Positions 34,342 to 44,463 of a DNA stretch of 64,000 bases are shown here, in pieces; position 1 is the stretch's first letter, and the number at the start of each line of letters is the position of its first letter. The notes beneath the pieces were generated by a model that did no database searches, was not told the DNA's origin, and saw nothing but the letters and a program-made list of their open reading frames with translations. A program made the position numbers and the translations under genes. This DNA comes from Streptomyces marispadix (GTDB taxonomy: Bacteria > Actinomycetota > Actinomycetes > Streptomycetales > Streptomycetaceae): NCBI RefSeq assembly GCF_022524345.1, contig NZ_JAKWJU010000002.1:3348001-3412000 (forward strand), written 5' to 3'.

Positions 34342-37300
34342 ATGGCGGGTGGTGTGTTCGGCTTTCGTGTACCCCGTGTCTGCAGGATCCGGGGTGCAGA
34401 TGGCGACGCTGAGGGTTCCGCCTCGTGGGCAGTTGAGGCATTTCGCTCAGCCGATGAACAAGTAGTCACACAGCCTGGACAGTTACTCGAGGGTGCCCTG
34501 GCCGTTCCCCGCGTGATCGCGACTGCCGGGGCGATGGTCGTGCTAGGCGAGCCGGGCTCCGGGAAAACCTCTGTGTTGTCACAACTCACCGAGGAGCTAC
34601 CCAGCGTCATCGACCCGTGGGAAGGGACCACCGCCGCGTGCTTGTGGATCAACGGTGGGAATCTGACCGAGGCCTCCTACCAGGAGGAGTTGGGATGCCA
34701 CTTTGACGGGCTGCCGCCGGCTGGAGTAACGACCGGTGAAACGGGAGTGCTGTGGGTGGTCCTGGACCAGATGGATGAGAGCCCGCTGAGGCTGCATCTG
34801 GCCCGGCGGTTGGAGAGGTCGCTGCGGGGGCGGGACACCAGTCGGGTTCGGTTTCTCATGGCCTGCCGCACGGACGACTACCCGCCCACTATGACCGCTG
34901 TGCTGTCCAAGGCGTTCAAGGCCTGCTGGCGTGTTGACCTAGCGCCCCTGAGTCGGGAGGACGCTGTGGCTCTTGCCGACAGTGCCGGCGTGCCGGGGCA
35001 AGACTTGATCGCGGCCGCAGAGGAGGCCGGAGCCGCCGTGCTTGCCAGTATTCCGTTGACCTTGGAACTGCTGGTTCTGACCTACCAGCGTGACGGCCAA
35101 CTGCATGGCAAGCCAGAGAACTTGTTCGCCCGCGGTGTGACTCTGCTTGCCGAGGGGCGCGATCCCCAGCGGTTCGGAAGCTCCGGTGTGACAAGCGCTT
35201 CGCAGCGCGAGTCCTTGGCGGGACGTATCGCCGCCCAGATGCTTCTGTCCGGCCATCGGTCCGTGTGGCTCGGCCACGTCTTCGAGGCCGGTGCCTTCGA
35301 CGCACCTGGTGACGCTCTTCTGGACGACCTTGAGCAGGGAACTACAGGCTCGTACAGAGTCACACGGCAAATGCTCCTGGAAACGCTGGCCACCGCTCTG
35401 TTCACAGCACCGGAGGAGAACCGAAGGGCATTCCGGCACTCGTCCGTGACCGCCTACCTAGCGGCCCGGTATCTCACCGAACAAAAAACCAACGAGCAAC
35501 AGCTGAAGAATCTCTTCCTCGTTGGTGCACCTGACGGTGAGACGGCAAGTATCCCGGCTCCCTTGCGTGAGACCGCTGCATGGCTCGTGGCCATGAACCC
35601 CAATGCGACGCGCTGGCTTGCCGATGCCGATCCTGAGAGCTTGGCGGTCCATAGTGCCCTGGTGCGCTCCGACGAGGTTCGCCAGCTGACCGTGAGCCGA
35701 CTCTTGGAACGCGCTGCGCAGGTCGAGCTTGGCAACACAGGCTGGTCGTTCACCCGCTGGAACTTGCACTACCCCGGGCTGGCGGATCAGCTTGCCGATG
35801 TGCTGGAGACGGCCCCGCAAGAGGGTGCGGCCGACTGGCAAAGCACTGCCCGGGTCCGCCTTGCCATCAAACTCGCTCAGGAGGCCAGCACGGCTAGCCC
35901 TCGATTGGCCGAAGCGCTCCTGCGGCTCGCAGAGAACGAGGCTTGGGGTCAGGCGGAGCGCCGTCTCGCAGCGCGCGCCGCGCACGGGTGCGATGCTGAC
36001 CGCGCCGTTCCTGGACTCAGAAGGATTCTCGCCTCCCTGATGGAGTCCTCCACCGCGGCAGATATTGACCCCGATCACGACCTTCGGGGCACCGTACTGT
36101 CGCTGCTGTGGCCGGACCACCTTGACGTCGAGACCATGCTCGCGGCGCTTCGCCCCCCGCGCGAGCACATGTACGGTGCGATGGACGGCTTCCTGAGCAC
36201 GATGTCGCGCCAGTGCCCCGATGAAGATCTACCACGCCTTCTCGCGTGGTTGGGGAAGGGCATCCTCGCCCCGGACCGTTCCGGTAGCGGCTTTGTCTTC
36301 TCCCACGACTACATGAACACCACGTTGATCCATTCTGCGGTCAACCGCGTGCTTGCCGATGACGACCCAGAGCGATACTTCCATTCCCTCGCGAAGATGA
36401 TCTTGATCCTCCTTCGCGGCAACCACAAGGTACCTCTCCCTGAATGCCTGCAGCCTGACAAGCACGGGCAAGAGTCGAGGCAGGTTCAGGAACTCCGCAG
36501 GCGAGTGTGTCACGCCCTCGTCTGCGAAGCCGCTCAGGTAGGAGTCGAGCCCCGTCTAGCAGCCTGGATGATTGCGTACGACTGGCAGCTCCCTCCGTCC
36601 GTACGATGGAACGCGCCCTTGCTCCGCGAGAGGGCAATCCGCCACCGACTGGTGGACGCAGTCGACTTCGCATGGGCACTGGATCAAACAGTCCAGTCTG
36701 CTGCCTCTGGGGCCGTCGTACTCACCGCCGTCTACGGGGAGCTGGCTGCCCGCCTCTTCCCAGTTGACGACCATGAGGCATTCGAGCTGGCATACGACGA
36801 AGACCACCCCGCCTGGCCGCACTTGCGTACCTTCTATGAGCCGATACACCTCAACAGCGATCTCGCACAATCGCTGCAACGAAACCATCGAGCCCAAGAG
36901 CACCAGCGCTGGCCCGCAGCTGAATTCACCGCCAAACAGGCGAGACTCCTCACTCAGGCTAGGGAGGGAGACAACGACAGCCTGCGGCAGTTCCTGCTGC
37001 GCCTGCGCGTCGAGCCGCAGACCGGTCGACTGGAGGACTTGTCTGACAGCATCCTTGCCTGGCCAGGCGTCGTCGCCCTCGGAGATGACCTGTCGGACTT
37101 GCCGGAACTAGCGTTGCGTTATCTCACAACCGAGCACGACCACGCTGATTCCTGGCTCCAGCACTCGCGTAGCGACTGGCGCGCATGGACTGGATACGCA
37201 CTCTTGGTCAACCTGCACAGCAACGATCAACTCGCGGATCTGCCTGTATCGGTGTGGCGCCGTTGGGCTGCCGCAGTCCTGACCCAGTTCACAGGCAGGT

Positions 37301-38859
37301 CAACCAGCTATTCAGAAGCCCCGCGCAGGGATCTGCTGCAACTGACCGCCGACCACGCGCCAAATACCCTGGCACGACGCATCACCCAGCGTGTCACCAC
37401 TGCTCTGATCAATGGCCTGCAGCCCCTGGAAATCAACATCGTCGACCCGCGTTGGGCACCCGAACTCCAAGCAGCTATGGAAGGCCTCGCCAGCGGCGTC
37501 GCAACCTGCCTCGGGCTTGCGGCGAGCCAAGCAGAGGGTGCCGTGCCGGCACTCGAAACCCGCGTTGACGGTCCGCTGGTGCTGGCCGACAGCGAAGAAG
37601 GACAAGAGGCAGCGCTCTGGACATGGGACATACTCCTCCGCTCCCTTCTGGCCACCGGCAGCGGAATCGCGAACAGCATGGTCGACGCCACACTCGACGG
37701 CCGTTCGGAGGCACCACTTGCCGCGAGAGCAGCCGTGCAGGCAGCCCACTCCCTGCTCATCACGGATGCCGAGGCGCACTGGGCCCGTGTTAAGGCCTTC
37801 ACGGCAACTGACGCCGAATTTGGCCGAGGCCTCGCCGAAGCTTGCGCGCGGACCGAGACCGGTCACCAGATTCATGGCTCCCTCAGCGACGCCGGCGTCG
37901 CGGATCTGTACCAATGGCTCAGCAACCTGTACCCAGAGGAAGAGGATCAGCGCGATCTGGGAATGCACTGGGTCACACCGGAGGAGGAAGCGCGGACATG
38001 GAGAGATCGCTTGCTCAGGGAGCTGAGTAGGCGTGCCACAGCTGGGGCCGTTCACCAGCTGAGGAAGCTGGCAATCCAGTTCCCCGAGCGGCTCGCAGTG
38101 GCCGCGGCAGTCGTCGCAGCCACAAAGGAATACGCCGCCGCGAGCTGGAAACAGATGAGTACGAGAGACGTGACCCGGGTCCTGCAGGATTCCTCACGAC
38201 GCGTGATTCGCAACAGCATCGACCTGCTCGATGTTGTGTACGAGGTCCTGGAACAGGTAGCCCGAGACCTTCCCCAACACGGCGAGCTCTTGTGGGACAG
38301 GACGCCTGGCCGGCGCAGGGAGAAGTCCGCAACAGCCGCGGCGGATCAGCCTGTCGCGGACGTCTGGTGTCCCAAGCCCGAAGCAGCGCTGTGTGCGTAC
38401 CTCACACACGAGCTGAACCTGAGGCTGGTCCGCCACCGTGTGGCAGTGAACCGTGAGGTGCTGATTCAACCCACGAATGACTTTGGCGCGGGAGACCGGA
38501 CCGACATCCTGATCGACGCCCTGCCCTCACTTGAGGACGCTCCCATCGGGAAACCGCTCAAACTCATCATCGAGGTCAAAGGAGCCTGGAACGCCGATGT
38601 CATGACAGCGCAGAAGGATCAATTGGCGGGCCGGTACCTGCCCGAAACGAACACAGACGTGGGCATCTACCTCGTCGGCTGGTACCCAATCGAACTCTGG
38701 AGCCCCACGGGAGAGAGAGGTAGGGCCAGGGCTGAGCGACTGGCAACCTCCCACAAGCTGCTGGCCGATCTACAGGACCAAGCTACTCAGCTCTCCAGGA
38801 CAGACTCCGTTCATCTGCGTCCTCTTGTGATCACCATTGAGAGACCACGCAAGCGATAG
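34342..38859 (+). CDS. Large P-loop NTPase with C-terminal PD-(D/E)XK nuclease-like motif
   Basis: A 1505-residue protein. The NTPase domain near the N-terminus has Walker A VLGEPGSGKTSVL (68-80), Walker B VLWVVLDQMDES (136-147) and a sensor-like RFLMACRTDD, resembling STAND/NACHT-type NTPases. A long helical, repeat-like body (residues ~300-1330) follows. At ~1385-1415, GDRTDILIDAL...LKLIIEVKGAW has the Asp...Glu-x-Lys pattern of restriction-type nucleases. STAND proteins sense an invader through the repeat region and activate an effector; here the effector would be C-terminal, unlike Avs proteins. The family is not one I can name. The start follows GGAGAGGA and is one base after the T5orf172 gene stop, so the two are cotranslated. 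Confidence 0.7.
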   Translation: MAGGVFGFRVPRVCRIRGADGDAEGSASWAVEAFRSADEQVVTQPGQLLEGALAVPRVIATAGAMVVLGEPGSGKTSVLSQLTEELPSVIDPWEGTTAACLWINGGNLTEASYQEELGCHFDGLPPAGVTTGETGVLWVVLDQMDESPLRLHLARRLERSLRGRDTSRVRFLMACRTDDYPPTMTAVLSKAFKACWRVDLAPLSREDAVALADSAGVPGQDLIAAAEEAGAAVLASIPLTLELLVLTYQRDGQLHGKPENLFARGVTLLAEGRDPQRFGSSGVTSASQRESLAGRIAAQMLLSGHRSVWLGHVFEAGAFDAPGDALLDDLEQGTTGSYRVTRQMLLETLATALFTAPEENRRAFRHSSVTAYLAARYLTEQKTNEQQLKNLFLVGAPDGETASIPAPLRETAAWLVAMNPNATRWLADADPESLAVHSALVRSDEVRQLTVSRLLERAAQVELGNTGWSFTRWNLHYPGLADQLADVLETAPQEGAADWQSTARVRLAIKLAQEASTASPRLAEALLRLAENEAWGQAERRLAARAAHGCDADRAVPGLRRILASLMESSTAADIDPDHDLRGTVLSLLWPDHLDVETMLAALRPPREHMYGAMDGFLSTMSRQCPDEDLPRLLAWLGKGILAPDRSGSGFVFSHDYMNTTLIHSAVNRVLADDDPERYFHSLAKMILILLRGNHKVPLPECLQPDKHGQESRQVQELRRRVCHALVCEAAQVGVEPRLAAWMIAYDWQLPPSVRWNAPLLRERAIRHRLVDAVDFAWALDQTVQSAASGAVVLTAVYGELAARLFPVDDHEAFELAYDEDHPAWPHLRTFYEPIHLNSDLAQSLQRNHRAQEHQRWPAAEFTAKQARLLTQAREGDNDSLRQFLLRLRVEPQTGRLEDLSDSILAWPGVVALGDDLSDLPELALRYLTTEHDHADSWLQHSRSDWRAWTGYALLVNLHSNDQLADLPVSVWRRWAAAVLTQFTGRSTSYSEAPRRDLLQLTADHAPNTLARRITQRVTTALINGLQPLEINIVDPRWAPELQAAMEGLASGVATCLGLAASQAEGAVPALETRVDGPLVLADSEEGQEAALWTWDILLRSLLATGSGIANSMVDATLDGRSEAPLAARAAVQAAHSLLITDAEAHWARVKAFTATDAEFGRGLAEACARTETGHQIHGSLSDAGVADLYQWLSNLYPEEEDQRDLGMHWVTPEEEARTWRDRLLRELSRRATAGAVHQLRKLAIQFPERLAVAAAVVAATKEYAAASWKQMSTRDVTRVLQDSSRRVIRNSIDLLDVVYEVLEQVARDLPQHGELLWDRTPGRRREKSATAAADQPVADVWCPKPEAALCAYLTHELNLRLVRHRVAVNREVLIQPTNDFGAGDRTDILIDALPSLEDAPIGKPLKLIIEVKGAWNADVMTAQKDQLAGRYLPETNTDVGIYLVGWYPIELWSPTGERGRARAERLATSHKLLADLQDQATQLSRTDSVHLRPLVITIERPRKR

Positions 38860-39227
38860 GTTCCTGCGTTGTCCGCCGCCTACGCCACGAACGGGTCGTC
38901 CTACCGGCGACTGCCCCGGGGATACGGCTACTTCCGGTACAACGCTGACTGACTGCTCAAGTCACCGGAGCCTGAGCCTGCCCCTCATCTGCGGCGGCGA
39001 CCCGCATTTCCATCAACCTCTCGGCACGTGAGACGTACGGAGTTCGAATCGACGCCTCGCCTAGTCAGAGTACGTCCGGGAGGTATGGGCGGATTGAGCT
39101 CGAAGGGCCCGGCCGCAACTGCTGGCTGAACTAGTCCTTGTACAGGGCATGTTGACGGTTATTAGACTGTTCGGTGCTTCGAACTGACTGCCGTAGCGGT
39201 GGTGTTGTACCGGGGGAGGTACGGGGG
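38860..39227. other. Gap before the Rhs gene
   Basis: About 370 bases with no plausible gene. The final part provides the rhs ribosome site (GGGGGAGG). A T-loop-like GTTCGAATC at about 39044 is not flanked by pairing arms, so it is not a tRNA. A CGTGAGAC motif near 39029 resembles the inverted left-end motif of the Tn7-like element, weakly. Confidence 0.5.
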
Positions 39228-42200
39228 ATGGGTTACGTTCTGCCGGGCTGGCTGGATGAGATTCTGGACTTCATCGGGATCAACTGGCCCAACGTGGACG
39301 AGGACGACTACCGCGAGATGGCCGACGCCATGCGGGAGTTCGCGGAGAAGTTCGAGGGCCACGGCGGTGAGGCCCACGCAGCGGTCAACCGCATCCTGGC
39401 CTCCAGTGAGGGCTATGCGGTCGATGCGCTGAGCGAGCACTGGGGCAAGGTCAAGGGCTCCCACCTGGACAAGGTCCCCGAGGTCTCGCGGCTGTTCGCC
39501 ACGGCGTGCGACGTGGTCGCGGACATCATTTACGGGATGAAGATCAAGTGCGAGATCGAGCTCGGTGCGATGGCCGCCTCGATCGGCATCGGCATCGGAC
39601 TGTCGGTCGTCACCGGCGGTCTCTCGGCGCTGATCGGTGCGGCGGAGACCGCGGCGATGCGGGAGCTGATCCGTCGCATCATCAAGGAAGCCGAGGAGGA
39701 GATCGTCTCCCGGCTGTTGGCCGAGGTGACCGAACCGATCACCGGCAAGCTGGAGAAGATGACCGAGGACATGATCCTCGATCTGGCCGACGATGCGATC
39801 CACCTGCCGCCCGGCGGAGGCGGCGGAGGCGGCGGAGGCGGCGGGGACGCCGGCGATGGTGGCGACTCGGGCGGCGGGCACGGCGGCAAGGGCGGCATGA
39901 ACCTGGCCTCCGCGGACGGTCCCTCCGGCGGAGGCGGGGGCGGAGGTGGAGGCGGCGGCGCGGGCGGCCGGATGAAGATTGACCCGGACGAGTTCGACAA
40001 CGGCGCGGAGAAGCTCTCCCGCCACGGCTCCGACATGCACACCAACTCCCTGGCCCCGCTGGGCCGCGCCAAGGGCGCCTTCGGCCGCACCAAGGGACGT
40101 GACCCGTTCACCCAGGCCTTCGACAGCGTCCTGCACGGCGCGCTCAACGGCACCGAGAAGGCGCTGAAGAAGGTCGCCAAGCACGTCACCGACGGCGTTC
40201 CCGGCGGCGTGCGCTCGATGGCGAAGAAGCACCGGGACAACGAGAACTCCGTCGCGGACTCGATGAAGGCGATCACCTCACGCGGCGACGGCAAAGGGCC
40301 CAACATCGGTGGACGCGGTGGCAACTCCAGCCACGTAAAGCCGAACTCTATGGACAAGTCCGGGTCGGATATGCGGCTGATCGGCCGCGACGGTAAGAAC
40401 AGGTACTGCAAGACGGACCCGGTCGACGTGGCAAGCGGCGAGATGGTCCTGACACAAACCGATCTGGCCCTGCCGTCCGCGCTGCCCCTACTGATCACGC
40501 GGACGCATCTTTCGACGTACCGGTATGGGCAGTTCTTCGGACCGTCCTGGGCCTCCACCCTGGACGAGCGCCTCGAGGTCGATGACAAGGGCGCGGTTCG
40601 ATGGGCGCGTGAGGACGGCTCGATCCTCTACTACCCCCGACTCCCCGCAGCGGACGGCGAAGACGAAGTATGGCCGGAGGAAGGCCCGCGCCTATCACTG
40701 AGTTGGGAAGGCGCAGGTGCCCTCGGCGAGACTACCTACAGGATCACTGACCCGCACACGGGCACCACACGCAGCTTCGCTGACAGCCCTGCCCACCGCT
40801 CAGGCTGGTACTGGCTGCGCTGGTGGCAAGACCGCAACAGCAATGAGATCAGTCTCGCCCGGCTCAATGATGGCACGCCCACGACAGTCGTCCACTCTGG
40901 CGGCTATCGCGTCAACCTGCATGCCGAGCGCGGCCTCGTCACCTGCCTCACCCTCACCACCCCTGACGGTCCTGTGAACGTGGTGGCATACGGCCACGAC
41001 GCCGCCGGCAACCTCACGACGGTCACGAACTCCAGTGGCCAGGCCATGCTCTTCGACTACGACGTTGAGGGCCGTGTCACGGCCTGGACGGACCGTAACG
41101 GTTCCACCTACAGATACGTCTACGACGAGGGGAACCGCGTCACCGAAACGATCGGACCGGAGGGCTACCTCTCCTCCCGGTGGTCCTACGACCGCGTCCA
41201 GCGGACCACTCACTTCACCGACGCCACAGGTGCCACCACCGTCTATCAGCTCAACGCCCTCCACCAAGTCATTGCAGAGACCGATCCCCTCGGTCACACG
41301 AGCACTTCCGAGTGGGACCGCTACGACAATCTCCTCTCACGCACCGACCCGATGGGGGCCACGACCAGGTACGAGTACGACGGGGCGGGCAACCTCATTT
41401 CAGTTCATCTGCCTGATGGCACCAGCGCAACCATGGTGTACAACGAGCTGAACCTCCTGACTTCCGCGACTGGGCCCGACGGATCGGAGTGGACGCAGGA
41501 CTTCGACGACTGGGGTAACCGCACCTCACTTACAGCTCCTGATGGTGCTACCACCCGATTCACCCACCATCGCACTGGCGCAGTGGCAACCGTGACGGAC
41601 GCCTCTGGTGCAACAGCCGTCTACGGCATCAATGATGCAGGTCTTTCTGTCTCAGCTACCGACGCTTCCGGCTGCGTCTCGACCGTCGAGCGCGATGCCT
41701 TCGGCCGCCCCACGAGCGTCACAGACCCACTCGGCGCGACTACGCGCGCCGAGTGGACAGTCGAAGGGTGCATCTCCTCCCGAACCACGCCGGACGGCCG
41801 TACTGAACACCTCACTTGGGACGGCGAGGGTAACTGCCTCACCCGCACTGATCCGCACGGCGGTACAACCACGTTCGAATACACCCATTTCGACCAGATG
41901 TCGGCTCGCACCGGGCCCGACGGCATCCGCTATACGTTTGCCTACGACGCCGAACTCCGACTCACCAAGGTTCAGAATCCCCAGGGCCTCACCTGGGAGT
42001 ACACCTACGATCGGGTGGGCAATCTCATCAAGGAATCCGACTTCGACAACCGAGAAGTCGCCTACGCCCACGATGCCTTGGGTCGAGTGCTGACCCGCAC
42101 AACGCCCCTAGGCCAGCAGATCGCCTACAGCTACGACCACTTGGGGCAGCTGATAGAGAAGGACGCTGCCGGAATACGCACCGATTACGTGTATGACGCC

Positions 42201-43919
42201 GCAGGCACACTCGCACGCGCGACATCACCCACGTCCACGCTGGTTTTTGAGCGCGATCAAATGGGACGCATTCTGTCCGAGACAGTGGACGGCCGAACTA
42301 CAGGCTTCACGTACGACGTACTCGGGCGTCGCACCTCTCGCACCACTCCCACGGGCGCCTGCACTGAACTTGCGTATGACGAGTCCGGTAATCGCTCGGC
42401 ACTGAGCGCCGATGGCCATCGTCTCGACTTCACACACGACTCCCTCGGCCATGAACTCACCCGCGCGCTGACCTCTGGGACCACGCCTGTTGCGCTGACC
42501 ACGGCATGGGACATGGCCGGCCGACCGGTCGCGCATGACTTAGCTGTCCCTGGTCGCACCCTCCGGGCACGCACTTACGCCTTCCGCGCCGATAACCACC
42601 TCACGTCCATCACCGACGACGTGACCGGAGCGCGGCAACACGTGGAACTAGACACCGCCGGAAGGCCACTCAGGGTCACCGCCGATGGGTGGACCGAATC
42701 CTATGCGTACGACCAGATAGGCAACCAAACCGAGGCGACGTGGCCCGAGGAGGCCGGCCGTCCAGAGGCCCGGGGTGAACGCCGGTACACAGGTACCAGG
42801 ATCCTGGCCGCCGGCCACCTTCGCTACGAACACGACCCTGCTGGCCGCATGACCCTGCGACAGAAGCGCCGCATATCCCATAAGCCGGACACTTGGCGTT
42901 ACGAGTGGGATGCAGAGGACCGCCTCACTTCGTGCACTACACCCGACGGCACACAATGGCGCTACACCTACGACCCATTGGGCCGCCGAACGGCGAAGTT
43001 TCGGATGGAAGCCGACGGCGAAACGGTTATCGAAGCCGTCTACTTCACATGGGATGGCACCCGACTCGCCGAACAGACCGACAACACGACTGGCGTCACC
43101 CTAACCTGGGATCACGATGGGCATAAGCCGATCACACAGCTCGAACGAAAGCCAAGCTCCAAGAATAACGTCCACCAGAGCGATTATGATTCCCGCTTCT
43201 TCGCCATCGTCACCGACCTCATCGGAACACCCACCGAACTCGTCGATGAAAACGGCCACATCGCCTGGTATAACCGCACCACTGTGTGGGGCAACACCAC
43301 GCGCAATCGTGACGCGATCGCACACACCCCACTTCGCTTTCCTGGCCAGTACGAGGACCCCGAAACCGCCCTCCACTATAATTACTTCCGGCACTACGAT
43401 CCCGAGACCGGCCGCTACACGTCTCCTGACCCCCTTGGTCTTGCCCCTGCCCCCAACCCCATCGCGTATGTTGATAACCCACTGCAAATATCCGACCCTC
43501 GCGGACTGGCTCCCGAGGGATGCACGGACCGTGGCGGTTGGTATGGGCCGGTGAGGAAGGCCAATACTGGGGGCGAGGTTAACCACATACCTGCTAAATC
43601 TGCCTACAAGCATCTTGACCCCAAGCTGTCCCCTCACATGGGACCAGCCATCTATATGGATAAGCAAGATCATAGAGATGTGATGAGTACTGGGAGTTCC
43701 AAGGAGGCAAAGGACTGGCAAGCACAGCAGCGCGCACTCATCGACGAAGGAAAATTCGATGAGGCGATGAAAATGGATATCGATGATATCCGCGATCTGT
43801 ACGGTTCGAAATACGATGAGAACATCCGGGACATGGTCGAAGGTATGAAGTCCAATAAGGGGCTGCAGGACTTCTTGACTGCCCACGGGTGGAAGATAAA
43901 TTACGATCTACTGAAGTGA
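39228..43919 (+). CDS. Rhs-repeat polymorphic toxin with WXG-like N-terminus
   Basis: A 1563-residue protein. Residues 1-90 are a helical WXG100/LXG-like domain (GWLDEILDFIGINWP, EHWGKVKGS), a hydrophobic helix (~110-140) suggests membrane insertion, and two long Gly runs act as linkers (~195-255). From ~400 a YD/Rhs shell runs to ~1427, ending with the core signature FPGQYEDPETALHYNYFRHYDPETGRYTSPDPLGL. The variable tip (about 1428-1563, GGEVNHIPAKSAY...MDKQDHRD) looks like an HNH-type nuclease toxin. Its DNA is visibly less GC-rich than the rest, as expected for a swapped toxin cassette. Export by a type VII-like system is inferred from the N-terminus. ATG 39228 follows GGGGGAGG. Confidence 0.85.
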   Translation: MGYVLPGWLDEILDFIGINWPNVDEDDYREMADAMREFAEKFEGHGGEAHAAVNRILASSEGYAVDALSEHWGKVKGSHLDKVPEVSRLFATACDVVADIIYGMKIKCEIELGAMAASIGIGIGLSVVTGGLSALIGAAETAAMRELIRRIIKEAEEEIVSRLLAEVTEPITGKLEKMTEDMILDLADDAIHLPPGGGGGGGGGGGDAGDGGDSGGGHGGKGGMNLASADGPSGGGGGGGGGGGAGGRMKIDPDEFDNGAEKLSRHGSDMHTNSLAPLGRAKGAFGRTKGRDPFTQAFDSVLHGALNGTEKALKKVAKHVTDGVPGGVRSMAKKHRDNENSVADSMKAITSRGDGKGPNIGGRGGNSSHVKPNSMDKSGSDMRLIGRDGKNRYCKTDPVDVASGEMVLTQTDLALPSALPLLITRTHLSTYRYGQFFGPSWASTLDERLEVDDKGAVRWAREDGSILYYPRLPAADGEDEVWPEEGPRLSLSWEGAGALGETTYRITDPHTGTTRSFADSPAHRSGWYWLRWWQDRNSNEISLARLNDGTPTTVVHSGGYRVNLHAERGLVTCLTLTTPDGPVNVVAYGHDAAGNLTTVTNSSGQAMLFDYDVEGRVTAWTDRNGSTYRYVYDEGNRVTETIGPEGYLSSRWSYDRVQRTTHFTDATGATTVYQLNALHQVIAETDPLGHTSTSEWDRYDNLLSRTDPMGATTRYEYDGAGNLISVHLPDGTSATMVYNELNLLTSATGPDGSEWTQDFDDWGNRTSLTAPDGATTRFTHHRTGAVATVTDASGATAVYGINDAGLSVSATDASGCVSTVERDAFGRPTSVTDPLGATTRAEWTVEGCISSRTTPDGRTEHLTWDGEGNCLTRTDPHGGTTTFEYTHFDQMSARTGPDGIRYTFAYDAELRLTKVQNPQGLTWEYTYDRVGNLIKESDFDNREVAYAHDALGRVLTRTTPLGQQIAYSYDHLGQLIEKDAAGIRTDYVYDAAGTLARATSPTSTLVFERDQMGRILSETVDGRTTGFTYDVLGRRTSRTTPTGACTELAYDESGNRSALSADGHRLDFTHDSLGHELTRALTSGTTPVALTTAWDMAGRPVAHDLAVPGRTLRARTYAFRADNHLTSITDDVTGARQHVELDTAGRPLRVTADGWTESYAYDQIGNQTEATWPEEAGRPEARGERRYTGTRILAAGHLRYEHDPAGRMTLRQKRRISHKPDTWRYEWDAEDRLTSCTTPDGTQWRYTYDPLGRRTAKFRMEADGETVIEAVYFTWDGTRLAEQTDNTTGVTLTWDHDGHKPITQLERKPSSKNNVHQSDYDSRFFAIVTDLIGTPTELVDENGHIAWYNRTTVWGNTTRNRDAIAHTPLRFPGQYEDPETALHYNYFRHYDPETGRYTSPDPLGLAPAPNPIAYVDNPLQISDPRGLAPEGCTDRGGWYGPVRKANTGGEVNHIPAKSAYKHLDPKLSPHMGPAIYMDKQDHRDVMSTGSSKEAKDWQAQQRALIDEGKFDEAMKMDIDDIRDLYGSKYDENIRDMVEGMKSNKGLQDFLTAHGWKINYDLLK

Positions 43920-44404
43920 GCAAGACGATGGATTTCATCCTTGATCCGCCGCGCGGCGTTTCCCCAGTCGAAATTGGTATGCCTTACCAGGAGGCCTTGC
44001 AGGCAGTTTCCCAGTGGGGAGTTCCAGAGATTCGCGAGCCGCGGCCTCCTCGACGACCCACCGGGCGATTCCTCCTTGGGCGAGGGACGATGGATATCGT
44101 GGTGCATCTCGAAAGGGGAGAGCGCGTAGATGCAGTCGAACTGTGGCGGTTCGAAGGAGATGACCCCGATCTGCGCGTACTCCTCAACGGGGTCGATGTT
44201 TTCCGCACACCAGCTGCCGAGATCATGCAGGACCTAAGGTCGCGGGGGCACCAGGTCGATGATTCCGATCCGGAGAATCCAATGGTCCGTGGCGTAACAC
44301 TCGGGTTTACCCGAGATACTGCACAGGAAGTCCCACGGACTGAGGCGGGCCTCCCCCTCTTCTTCACGTCAGTGTTGGTGGCTGCGGAAGACTACTACGA
44401 ATAG
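43916..44404 (+). CDS. Probable immunity protein for the Rhs toxin
   Basis: A 162-residue acidic, soluble protein directly after the toxin tip. GTG 43916 overlaps the rhs stop by 4 bases (GTGA); ATG 43928 (MDFILDPPRGVSPVEIGM) is an alternative start and fits the conserved beginning better. It has a beta-rich pattern with no catalytic motif and resembles small immunity proteins that follow Rhs tips in Streptomyces. Its job, blocking the nuclease tip, is inferred from position, size and tight coupling. Confidence 0.7.
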   Translation: MSKTMDFILDPPRGVSPVEIGMPYQEALQAVSQWGVPEIREPRPPRRPTGRFLLGRGTMDIVVHLERGERVDAVELWRFEGDDPDLRVLLNGVDVFRTPAAEIMQDLRSRGHQVDDSDPENPMVRGVTLGFTRDTAQEVPRTEAGLPLFFTSVLVAAEDYYE

Positions 44405-44449
44405 CCTCGGTTATTGCATGGGAGTTAAAGTCCAGTCGACCGATGTGTC

Positions 44450-44463
44450 TGATCCTAGGATCA
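44450..44463. repeat. Perfect 14-bp palindrome at the convergent gene ends
   Basis: TGATCCTAGGATCA is a perfect dyad without a loop, covering the stop codon of the minus-strand CorA-like gene and lying 46 bases after the immunity gene stop. With no loop it is unlikely to be a strong terminator; it could be a protein-binding site. Confidence 0.4.

Noticed and set aside
39035..39065. GTTCGAATC T-loop-like motif suggesting a tRNA
   Set aside because: Flanking bases do not pair and no D-arm, anticodon arm or acceptor stem can be drawn.
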